Shown: one piece after another, positions 1-5,179 of the stretch
Position numbering within the stretch: the stretch's first letter is position 1
Layout of the letters: each line of letters starts with the position of its first letter
Assembly (NCBI GenBank): GCA_910584265.1
Contig: CAJTZE010000073.1
Location: 1-5,833 of the forward strand
DNA: 5,833 nucleotides
Reading direction: 5' to 3'
Origin: an uncultured Dorea sp.
GTDB lineage: Bacteria; Bacillota; Clostridia; Lachnospirales; Lachnospiraceae
Translations under genes and position numbers: made by a program
The notes under the pieces: model-generated
What the model was told of the DNA's origin: nothing
The model's database searches: none
The model's input: the letters and a program-made list of their open reading frames with translations, nothing else

Positions 1-2
1 GG

Positions 3-41
3 AAGCTGTTGCGGCTTGAGTTAAGGCGCAAAATCAACTAA
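3..41 (+). CDS. possible 3' end of a gene entering from the left edge
   Basis: The frame beginning at base 3 stays open to a TAA at 39-41 and reads KLLRLELRRKIN, a basic, amphipathic-looking tail that would suit a protein C-terminus. A weak hairpin with a T-rich tail follows three bases later, as expected after the last gene of a unit. The other two plus frames stop earlier, at 16-18 and 22-24, and one of them (ending EAVAA) is also believable as a C-terminus. With about 12 codons no family can be named, and the open stretch may be chance. Confidence 0.2.
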   Translation, partial: KLLRLELRRKIN

Positions 42-43
42 CT

Positions 44-71
44 TTGGAAAGATTCCAATTTATATTTTTTT
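44..71 (+). terminator. weak hairpin with T-rich tail
   Basis: TTGGAA and TTCCAA (44-49 and 53-58) form a perfect 6-bp stem around a 3-nt loop, followed by a T-rich run through 71. It would end transcription arriving from the left of the window. The stem is short and only one third GC, so it would be a weak terminator. Confidence 0.3.
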
Positions 72-93
72 AGATTCTGGATATACACAATAG

Positions 94-154
94 AAAAAAA
101 CTGTGACAATCTCTACGATACAGCGCCGCCTGTATCCTATGGATCATCACAGTT
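94..154 (-). terminator. intrinsic terminator of glgB
   Basis: On the minus strand, 20 nt after the glgB stop, AACTGTGA pairs with TCACAGTT (arms at 99-106 and 147-154 on the plus strand). A second perfect 7-bp stem, GATACAG with CTGTATC (117-123 and 130-136), closes a 6-nt GC-rich loop. The 10-nt segments between the two stems also pair in part, giving an almost continuous arm of about 23 bp. Seven Ts follow at once on the minus strand (plus-strand A run 94-100). Position, stem and T-run together fit a Rho-independent terminator. Confidence 0.75.
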
Positions 155-173
155 CTATTTCTATAGTAATATT

Positions 174-2033
174 TTATTCATCCGTTTCTTTTATGCTTAA
201 CAGATCCGTTTCAGCAGTGTCCTTCTTGTCCGCCTTCTTCTGTGTCTTATCCACAGTTTTTTCTAAAAATACCGCACCAAACGCCGGAAGATCTACTGTC
301 AGCTTTCCTTTTTCCGTCTTCCAGCGTTTCTTTTCCATTATCTGGCCGCCGTAGATATCCTGTTCGCTGTTCAGTATTGCTTCATAGACGCCTTCCTCAG
401 CATCAAAAGAATAATTCTTCTGCTCCACGCCGGAAAAGTTAAACAGCGCCGTCAGCTTCTTATCCTGGCTGCTCCTCTCGATCGCATAAATGCACCGCTC
501 CTCCTGATGGCAGTCGATCCATCGGAACCCTTCCGGCTTATAGTCCCATTCCCACAGCTCCGGATGCTCCAAATACAGATGATTCAAATCCTTGATAAAA
601 CGGTGGAAGGAATCATGGTTCGGATATTTCAGCATATCCCAGTCCAGTTCCCGCTTCTCATCCCATTCTCTCAGATGCCCCAGCTCATTTCCCATAAAGT
701 TCAGCTTCTTCCCCGGATGTGCATACATATACATATATAACGCCCTCGCCTGAGGGAATTTCTCCTCATACTGCCCGTTCATCTTCTGGACAATGGTCGC
801 CTTCCCATGCACCACCTCATCATGGGACAGGGGCAGCAGATAATTTTCCTCCGGATAGTACATCATAGAAAAGGTCAGCTTATGATAAGCGCCGCCCCGA
901 AACAGCGGATCAGTTCTAAAATAATCCAGGGTATCGTTCATCCATCCCATATCCCACTTATAATCAAAGCCCAGTCCTCCTTCCCATACAGCCTTTGTAA
1001 CCCTGCCATAGGAAGTAGAATCCTCTGCCGCCAGCAGGATCCCCGGATGGCGTTCCTTTAATCCCTGATTCATGCACTGTAAGAATTCTACTGCATTCTT
1101 ATTCACACCGCGGGTCTTATCCCCCTGCCAGTAGATCATATTGCTGATAGCATCCATGCGCAGGCCGTCCACATGATATTCCTCCATCCAGTAGCTTGTG
1201 CAGGACTGCAGGAAACTCCTCACCTCGCCTCTTGAGTGGATAAAATTACAGCTCCCCCACTCGCTTCTTCCCACATCCTGATTGGGATATTCATACAGCG
1301 CAGTACCATCATAATTTGCCAGCGCATAGCCGTCCACGGCAAAATGCACCGGAACAAAATCCAGGATCACGCCGATCTCCGCCTGATGAAGCTTATCTAC
1401 CATCTCCTTTAGCTGATCCGCCGTCCCATATCTGGAGGTGGGGGCAAAGAATCCCGTACTCTGGTACCCCCAGGATTCATCGCTGGGATGCTCGCTAAGA
1501 GGCATCAGCTCAATATAGTTATATCCATACTCCTTCAAATATGGAATCAGGATGTCCGCAAGCTCCGTATAGGTATACCATCCGTTCTTGTCGTCTTTAT
1601 TGGTCCTCCATGAGCCTGCATGGATTTCGTAAATATTCAGCGGCTTCTCCCGGCAGTCGCTTCTCTTATTCATCCATTTCTGATCGCCAAAGGTATAAGC
1701 TCTTAAATCCCTTACGATCGAAGCACAATTCGGACGAAGCTCCATCCCATATCCATAAGGATCACAATGGTCAATCCACTGCCCGTCCCTCTGATAAATC
1801 CGATACTTATACATCTGCCCCGGCTTTACTCCGCTGATCTCGCACTCCCAGAAATTCCGGTCGCAGATGCGTTTCATCTCTGTCTCATTCCAGCCGTTAA
1901 ATTCCCCGATAACTGCTATCCTCTCTGCCGCAGGCGCAAATGTGCGGAACACGGCCCCGTTTCCCTGCAATGTACACCCAAGAAACTTATGCGCATCAAA
2001 AATCTTTCCCGTATAAAATCCATACAAATCCAT
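174..2033 (-). CDS. glgB: 1,4-alpha-glucan (glycogen) branching enzyme
   Basis: Cytoplasmic enzyme that cuts alpha-1,4-glucan chains and re-joins the piece through an alpha-1,6 bond to make glycogen branches. The 619-residue protein has the short GlgB layout (Bacillus-type, without the extra N-terminal domain of E. coli GlgB): a CBM48-like domain at about 20-105 (FAPAAERIAVIGEFNGW), a GH13 barrel at about 130-500, and a C-terminal beta domain to about 592. GH13 motifs are intact: DFVPVHF (225-231), GLRMDAISNMIY with nucleophile D294, AAEDST with acid/base E337, and PLSHDEVVHGK with D405. The last 27 residues are a charged Lys/Asp/Glu-rich tail. The start is set by GGAGGG 7 nt upstream; an ATG at 2037 is out of frame and too close to it. 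It is single-gene here, with a strong terminator behind it and no glgC, glgD, glgA or glgP neighbour. Family assignment is secure. Confidence 0.96.
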   Translation of the reverse strand: MDLYGFYTGKIFDAHKFLGCTLQGNGAVFRTFAPAAERIAVIGEFNGWNETEMKRICDRNFWECEISGVKPGQMYKYRIYQRDGQWIDHCDPYGYGMELRPNCASIVRDLRAYTFGDQKWMNKRSDCREKPLNIYEIHAGSWRTNKDDKNGWYTYTELADILIPYLKEYGYNYIELMPLSEHPSDESWGYQSTGFFAPTSRYGTADQLKEMVDKLHQAEIGVILDFVPVHFAVDGYALANYDGTALYEYPNQDVGRSEWGSCNFIHSRGEVRSFLQSCTSYWMEEYHVDGLRMDAISNMIYWQGDKTRGVNKNAVEFLQCMNQGLKERHPGILLAAEDSTSYGRVTKAVWEGGLGFDYKWDMGWMNDTLDYFRTDPLFRGGAYHKLTFSMMYYPEENYLLPLSHDEVVHGKATIVQKMNGQYEEKFPQARALYMYMYAHPGKKLNFMGNELGHLREWDEKRELDWDMLKYPNHDSFHRFIKDLNHLYLEHPELWEWDYKPEGFRWIDCHQEERCIYAIERSSQDKKLTALFNFSGVEQKNYSFDAEEGVYEAILNSEQDIYGGQIMEKKRWKTEKGKLTVDLPAFGAVFLEKTVDKTQKKADKKDTAETDLLSIKETDE

Positions 2034-2062
2034 CCATTATCCCTCCGTAAATACAACCCCAT

Positions 2063-2074
2063 TCAATTAATTGA
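2063..2074. promoter_or_regulatory. 12-bp palindrome overlapping the TetR-gene -35
   Basis: TCAATTAATTGA is a perfect palindrome whose right end covers the first four bases of the -35 hexamer TTGACT. A protein bound here would block that promoter. It is AT-rich, so chance is possible. Confidence 0.35.
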
Positions 2075-2099
2075 CTATAGTTGTTTATCTTGCTATACT
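2071..2099 (+). promoter_or_regulatory. promoter of the TetR-family gene
   Basis: TTGACT (2071-2076) and TATACT (2094-2099) are separated by exactly 17 bp, each with five of six matches to the sigma-A consensus. TGC directly before the -10 makes it an extended -10. Transcription should begin around 2106, leaving a leader of about 95 nt that contains the 15-bp palindrome. Confidence 0.75.
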
Positions 2100-2100
2100 T

Positions 2101-2129
2101 ATTTTACAAAGCAAGACCAGCAATTTCCA
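2101..2129 (-). promoter_or_regulatory. possible glgB promoter
   Basis: Reading the minus strand, TGGAAA (2124-2129) and TAAAAT (2101-2106) are 17 bp apart, with four and five matches to the sigma-A hexamers. Transcription would start near 2094, inside the opposing tetR-type promoter. It is the best pair found before glgB, but not strong. Confidence 0.3.
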
Positions 2130-2142
2130 GCATCATTTTTTC

Positions 2143-2157
2143 TTATCTGTCAGATAA
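2143..2157. promoter_or_regulatory. 15-bp palindromic operator candidate
   Basis: TTATCTG T CAGATAA is a perfect 7+1+7 inverted repeat about 45 nt before the TetR-family start and downstream of its promoter. TetR-family repressors commonly bind palindromes of about this size close to their own gene, so autoregulation by roadblock is a natural reading. That link is inference. Confidence 0.5.
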
Positions 2158-2200
2158 TTGACGATTTGGAAAAATTGTCTAAAAAGGAGGAACCTATGCT

Positions 2201-2743
2201 ATGGATCTTCGGGTAAAACGAACACGAACCAGTATCACCAACGCATTCATTGAGCTCCGCTCAAAAAAACCTCTGGAAAAAATAACCATAAAAGAACTGG
2301 CAGACGCCGCATTTATCAATAAGGCAACCTTCTATCAGCATTACCGGGATATCTATGACCTGTCCGAATCTATGGAGACAGAGCTGGTCAACAACATTGT
2401 CCGCTCGATCCCCCACCCGGACACCCTGATCGACAATCCCGGACGGGCAACCTTAGAAATCAGCGAAGCCATGATGTCCCAGACCGCACTGCTGCAGATC
2501 CTTTTTTCCGGAAGCCGCCAGACTATTATGGTCGACCGTTTGGAACAGGCTATCCGCGGACAGATACTAAAGAAACATCCAGAGTATGAGAATGACCTGG
2601 AAAAAGAAATCCTTATTACCTTTCTCATCCGTGGAAATTTCTATGCATTTTTCAAACACAGTCCCGCAAACCCTCAGGATACCATACAGATTCTCGCACA
2701 GTATTCGGCAAAAGCAGGCGGGACTTTTGGAGCTTCAGACTAA
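2201..2743 (+). CDS. TetR/AcrR-family transcriptional regulator
   Basis: A 180-residue one-component regulator, normal size for the family. The N-terminus (residues 5-50) has the TetR DNA-binding signature: RTRTSITNAFIEL as the first helix, then a helix-turn-helix at about 27-48 with ITIKELADAAFINKATFYQHY. The helical C-terminal part (about 55-175) should hold the ligand pocket and dimer surface; its sequence does not reveal the ligand. The start uses AGGAGG at 2185-2190, 10 nt upstream. An out-of-frame ATG at 2196 lies closer to that site. The gene is divergent from glgB with its own strong promoter, and two palindromes nearby suggest self-control. Whether it also controls glgB cannot be told. 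TetR family is secure; target unknown. Confidence 0.92.
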   Translation: MDLRVKRTRTSITNAFIELRSKKPLEKITIKELADAAFINKATFYQHYRDIYDLSESMETELVNNIVRSIPHPDTLIDNPGRATLEISEAMMSQTALLQILFSGSRQTIMVDRLEQAIRGQILKKHPEYENDLEKEILITFLIRGNFYAFFKHSPANPQDTIQILAQYSAKAGGTFGASD

Positions 2744-2753
2744 TGAAAAACAC

Positions 2754-2782
2754 TTGCTATCTGGTTTTTAATACTATATAAT
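2754..2782 (+). promoter_or_regulatory. promoter of the DUF1836 gene
   Basis: TTGCTA (2754-2759) and a perfect TATAAT (2777-2782) are 17 bp apart. It lies just after the TetR-family stop, so the DUF1836 gene has its own start of transcription near 2789, giving a very short leader. Confidence 0.75.
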
Positions 2783-2803
2783 AGCTATATTGAGGTGATA
2801 ACT

Positions 2804-3412
2804 ATGACAATTGACACAAAGAATATGCTGAGCAGCATTCTGGAGAGCATTTCCAGAATCGATTATATTAAGCCAACGCAGATTCCGAATATCGACCTGT
2901 ACATGGATCAGGTCACCACCTTTATGGAGGAGGGACTGGAGCAGACCAAGCGCTATCCGGACGATAAGATTCTTACCAAAACCATGATCAATAACTACGC
3001 AAAGAACAATCTCATTCCTCCGCCGGTAAAGAAGAAATATTCCAGAGAACATGTACTGGCGCTGATATTTATCTATTATTTTAAGAATCTCCTGTCCATC
3101 AAGGATATTGAGACCCTTCTGGATCCGATCACCAGCAGATACTTCGGCAATGAAAGCAGTTTCTCAATGACAGATATTTACGAAGAGGTCTGTGCTCTGG
3201 AAAAGTCCAGAATCGACTCCATGGCTAAGGATATCGCCAGACTATACAAGACCTCTCTGGACACTTTTACCGATGCTCCGGAAGAAGACCGGGAGATGTT
3301 TCAGAATTTTTCATTTATCTGCAGCCTTGCCTTTGATGTCTATGTAAAAAAACAGGTAATTGAAAAGCTGATTGACGATATGCCGGAGCCGGAACCAAAG
3401 AAAAAGAAATAA
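2804..3412 (+). CDS. DUF1836 domain-containing (MerR-like) DNA-binding protein
   Basis: A 202-residue cytoplasmic protein of the DUF1836 family, found in Firmicutes and of unknown exact role. Residues of about 52-108 carry the conserved core: MINNYAKNNLIPPPVKKKYSREH followed by a hydrophobic helix and SIKDIETLL. This resembles the winged-helix head of MerR-type regulators (helix, turn, wing with KKKYSREH), so DNA binding is a reasonable inference. The C-terminal half is helical with no catalytic motif visible, and the protein ends in a lysine run, PKKKK. The ATG at 2804 was chosen because AGGTG ends 6 nt before it; a GTG at 2795 in frame falls inside that ribosome binding site. It has its own promoter and meets the next gene tail-to-tail across a shared hairpin. 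Confidence 0.88.
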   Translation: MTIDTKNMLSSILESISRIDYIKPTQIPNIDLYMDQVTTFMEEGLEQTKRYPDDKILTKTMINNYAKNNLIPPPVKKKYSREHVLALIFIYYFKNLLSIKDIETLLDPITSRYFGNESSFSMTDIYEEVCALEKSRIDSMAKDIARLYKTSLDTFTDAPEEDREMFQNFSFICSLAFDVYVKKQVIEKLIDDMPEPEPKKKK

Positions 3413-3428
3413 ATTACTGAAATCTAAA

Positions 3429-3457
3429 GAGGAGACAGCGCTATTTGCTGTCTCCTC
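3429..3457 (-). terminator. hairpin between convergent genes
   Basis: GAGGAGACAGC and GCTGTCTCCTC (3429-3439 and 3447-3457) form a perfect 11-bp stem with a 7-nt loop. On the minus strand it is followed by TTTAGATT, a modest U-tract, so it best serves the TrpR-related gene, whose last codons lie inside the stem. On the plus strand the tail is poor in T, though the stem may still help end the DUF1836 transcript. Confidence 0.55.
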
Positions 3458-3740
3458 CATTAATCCGCTCAAATACCATATCATATCCGTCATTTCCATA
3501 GTTCAGGGAACGGTTCACCCTGCTGATGGTCGCTGTAGAAGCCCCGGTCTTGTCCGCAATCTCAAGATAGGTCTTCTGCTGTCTCAGCATCTTCGCCACC
3601 TCAAACCTCTGTGATAATGAAAGAAGTTCATTTATCGTACAGATATCTTCAAAAAATGTATAACACTCTTCTTTATCCTGTAAACTTAATACGGCTTTAA
3701 AGAGATAGTCTACCGCTTCCGTTCTAATCTTCTTACTCAT
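3441..3740 (-). CDS. yerC: YerC/YecD-family TrpR-related DNA-binding protein
   Basis: A 99-residue protein of the TrpR superfamily. The recognisable core is LLSLSQRFEVAKMLRQQKTYLEIADKTGASTATISRVNRSLNYGNDGY at about 39-86, given here only as landmarks: the LSQRFEVAKML helix, then a helix-turn-helix at about 57-78 (YLEIADKTGASTATISRV), then NYGNDGY. In tryptophan repressor the equivalent part binds operator DNA. The tryptophan-sensing role is not established for this family, and the regulated genes are unknown. The start at 3740 is supported by AAAGGAG 7 nt upstream; an in-frame ATG at 3758 lies before that site. It has its own extended -10 promoter. Family name is confident, and the symbol is by family only. 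Confidence 0.92.
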   Translation of the reverse strand: MSKKIRTEAVDYLFKAVLSLQDKEECYTFFEDICTINELLSLSQRFEVAKMLRQQKTYLEIADKTGASTATISRVNRSLNYGNDGYDMVFERINGGDSK

Positions 3741-3777
3741 AATATATCTCCTTTGCATCAGAACTCACTCTCCATAT

Positions 3778-3806
3778 ATTTTAGCACACTAAATCTGTAA
3801 AGTCCA
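3778..3806 (-). promoter_or_regulatory. promoter of the TrpR-related gene
   Basis: On the minus strand TGGACT (3801-3806) and TAAAAT (3778-3783) are 17 bp apart, and TGC sits directly before the -10, giving an extended -10. Transcription would start near 3771, about 30 nt before the ATG. Confidence 0.55.
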
Positions 3807-3880
3807 TAGATATTACCCCAGAAATTTACAAGTAACTATTATCTAATTATGACTCACTCGCCGCGTCTGTTCCAATATCG

Positions 3881-4600
3881 TTATCTTCTTCTCTTTAATA
3901 CCGATATCAGTCTGTTATAGGATAGATTCGCCACCAGTTCCTGTGGAAAATCCACCTCTTCAAGCAGTTTAGACGAATATCTTGTATTTGCAATATCAAC
4001 ATCCACATGGGCATCGCTGCCCAGAACCACCATTGTCCCAGCCTTCCTGCACAGCTCCAGCATACGGCGGTCATTTTCATAAGAATTGACGCGGAATCCT
4101 CCCGGCTTAAGCGAGGAATTGTTCACCTCAAGCAGCGTCCCCGACTGCTTTGCCATATCCACAAGCGCCTCATAATCCACCTCAAAACGCCCGTCGTCCG
4201 GATGGCCGATAATTTCGATATCCGGTCTCTGCATCACCTTCAGATAAGCTTCTGTGTTCTTCTCAATTCCCTTGCTTTTGCCGTAGCATTCGCCGTGGAT
4301 GCTTGCAACCGTAATGTCCAGCTCCGGCAGCAGCCACTCCGGCAGGTCAACCGTCCCCTTCTCATCCATAATATTAAGCTCCACTCCAAAAAGAATCGGG
4401 ATCCCGTAATATTCTCTGGGAAGTATCTTCATATTATGAAAATGATATTTGTGCGGGCCTCCCTTCATCTCAGGTCCATGGTCGGTAATTGCCAGTGCCT
4501 CCAGTCCCATCTGGGAAGCCATATATGCCATCTCCCGTATGGTATTGTAGGCATGGCCGCTGGAAAGTGTATGTGTATGGGTATCAACTGCAACTTTCAT
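3881..4600 (-). CDS. PHP-domain metal-dependent phosphatase, YcdX type
   Basis: A 239-residue PHP (polymerase and histidinol phosphatase) superfamily hydrolase, about the length of E. coli YcdX, which has a three-metal active site. All nine expected ligands are present: DTHTHT with H8 and H10, H16, TDHG with H41, GVELN with E74, SIHG with H102, GHPDDG with H133, and GSDAH with D196 and H198. The family cleaves phosphate monoesters; the natural substrate is not known. There is no signal peptide or membrane segment, so it should be cytoplasmic. AGAAGGA 9 nt upstream supports the start. It is in the same direction as the TrpR-related gene but 140 nt away with a separate promoter between them, so a shared operon is unlikely to be the only arrangement. 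The C-terminus ends KRRR. Confidence 0.93.
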   Translation of the reverse strand: MKVAVDTHTHTLSSGHAYNTIREMAYMASQMGLEALAITDHGPEMKGGPHKYHFHNMKILPREYYGIPILFGVELNIMDEKGTVDLPEWLLPELDITVASIHGECYGKSKGIEKNTEAYLKVMQRPDIEIIGHPDDGRFEVDYEALVDMAKQSGTLLEVNNSSLKPGGFRVNSYENDRRMLELCRKAGTMVVLGSDAHVDVDIANTRYSSKLLEEVDFPQELVANLSYNRLISVLKRRR

Positions 4601-4646
4601 ATTCTGCCGTCCTTCTTTCTATCGTCTGAATTTTATCTGCATATTT

Positions 4647-4676
4647 AATATAGCACAATCAAGTGTATAAAACCAA
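4647..4676 (-). promoter_or_regulatory. promoter of the PHP phosphatase gene
   Basis: On the minus strand TTGGTT (4671-4676) is 18 bp from TATATT (4647-4652), with TGC directly before the -10. The extended -10 matches the TGTGCTA seen before the TrpR-related gene. Transcription would begin near 4640, 40 nt before the ATG. Confidence 0.5.
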
Positions 4677-4725
4677 TCATTTCCACACATCCTATTCTTA
4701 TTCTATCATATAACGGAGGTTCCCA

Positions 4726-4974
4726 ATGATTACAGGAGAAAACGAAACCAGACAAAATATCCAGGCTGACAAAGCCTCAAAAAACCAAAAAAAGGCATCC
4801 GAAGAAAACCAGAGGATCATCGATTCCTATGATTATCTGTCAAATGCCGCGGCCACCCAGGACTGCACCGGACTGATTCCCTCCGCCCCGCTGAATGAGG
4901 CTGAGCTGGAATCCTATGATGCGCTGTACAAATACCAGCCGCCAAAAATCCCGGCCGCCAAAGACCAGAAATAA
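4726..4974 (+). CDS. small hydrophilic protein of unknown function
   Basis: An 82-residue protein preceded by GGAGG at 4715-4719, 6 nt before the ATG. I cannot name its family. The first 30 residues are rich in Lys, Gln, Asn and Glu and look disordered or helical (QADKASKNQKKASEENQR). The second half is more specific: IIDSYDYLSNAAATQDCTGLIPSAP, with a single cysteine (C47), then an acidic stretch NEAELESYDALY and a Pro/Lys tail. This contrast between a low-complexity head and a motif-like core suggests a conserved small protein with a short interaction segment. There is no signal peptide or membrane helix. It is divergent from the PHP phosphatase gene; no convincing plus-strand promoter was found. 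The frame remains open for 54 codons after its TAA. Confidence 0.75.
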   Translation: MITGENETRQNIQADKASKNQKKASEENQRIIDSYDYLSNAAATQDCTGLIPSAPLNEAELESYDALYKYQPPKIPAAKDQK

Positions 4975-5055
4975 CACAAAGCCACATTTGCATATCTTGC
5001 CGACGCCGGTCTGGTTCTGCTGGATCCTGCCTGTCAGATACCGAAGGTAAAATAT

Positions 5056-5149
5056 TCAGTTATCCCCTATGCGGGAGATTATGATCATATCAAAACTCCT
5101 GATCCGTCAACAGGCTCATTCCCTGAAATGTATCTTTAGAAACAGCCAT
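5056..5149 (-). pseudogene. probable frameshifted microprotein gene
   Basis: On the minus strand GAGGA stands 7 nt before an ATG at 5149 and opens a 19-codon frame, MAVSKDTFQGMSLLTDQEF, ending at 5090. The stop lies in GAGTTTTGAT. Removing one T from the run of four lets the frame continue as FDMIIISRIGDN to a TGA at 5056-5058, giving about 30 residues. The amphipathic MSLLTDQEFDMI look is like the start of small antitoxin or regulator proteins, but no family is recognised. It follows the 57-codon gene by 30 nt on the same strand. The frameshift reading is inference; both parts may be chance. Confidence 0.3.
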
Positions 5150-5174
5150 AAATACATCCTCAGAAATGAGCCTG
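5111..5174. repeat. 64-nt inverted repeat (long hairpin)
   Basis: CAGGCTCATT (5111-5120) is perfectly inverted as AATGAGCCTG (5165-5174). Within it CTGA pairs with TCAG (5123-5126, 5160-5163) and ATGTAT with ATACAT (5128-5133, 5152-5157), so 20 pairs form with only small internal loops. It starts 5 nt after the stop of the 57-codon minus-strand gene. No T-run follows on either strand, so it is not a usual terminator. On the minus strand it holds the ribosome binding site of the microprotein frame in the stem and its ATG in the loop. Confidence 0.55.
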
Positions 5175-5179
5175 ACGCT

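Larger units (their letters stand above)
4975..5179. other. intergenic stretch with small, degraded coding traces
   Basis: No intact gene of normal size is seen here. On the plus strand the frame of the 82-residue gene continues open from 4975 to a TAG at 5137-5139 and reads like protein (AYLADAGLVLLDP, later VIPYAGDYDHI), but it has no start or ribosome binding site of its own. On the minus strand there is a short frameshifted reading frame, and an inverted repeat occupies 5111-5174. A separate 57-codon gene begins at the right border. Confidence 0.5.

Noticed and set aside
1767..2216. 149-codon plus-strand open frame
   Set aside because: It overlaps the start of glgB antisense and runs through the promoter region; only its last six codons have a nearby ribosome binding site, and that serves the TetR-family gene.
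2795..2803. GTG at 2795 as start of the DUF1836 gene
   Set aside because: The GTG is part of the ribosome binding site for the ATG at 2804, which has proper spacing.
3741..3758. Upstream ATG for the TrpR-related gene
   Set aside because: It lies before the AAAGGAG site. The ATG at 3740 has 7-nt spacing and matches the usual MSKK-type family start.
3762..3860. Repeated ACTCACTC at about 3763 and 3852
   Set aside because: An eight-base simple repeat with no symmetry or consistent placement; expected by chance.
3807..3880. Terminator of the PHP phosphatase gene
   Set aside because: No stem with a T-run could be found after its stop codon; transcripts may run on into the TrpR-related gene.
4007..4648. 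213-codon plus-strand open frame
   Set aside because: It is antisense to the PHP phosphatase gene, which has all nine metal ligands and a good start. The plus-strand product is His/Cys-rich with no family features.
4601..4725. Sporulation-type promoter before the 82-residue gene
   Set aside because: GCATATT at 4639 resembles a sigma-E -35, but no suitable -10 lies at the right distance, and the best sigma-A pair would start transcription on top of the ribosome binding site.
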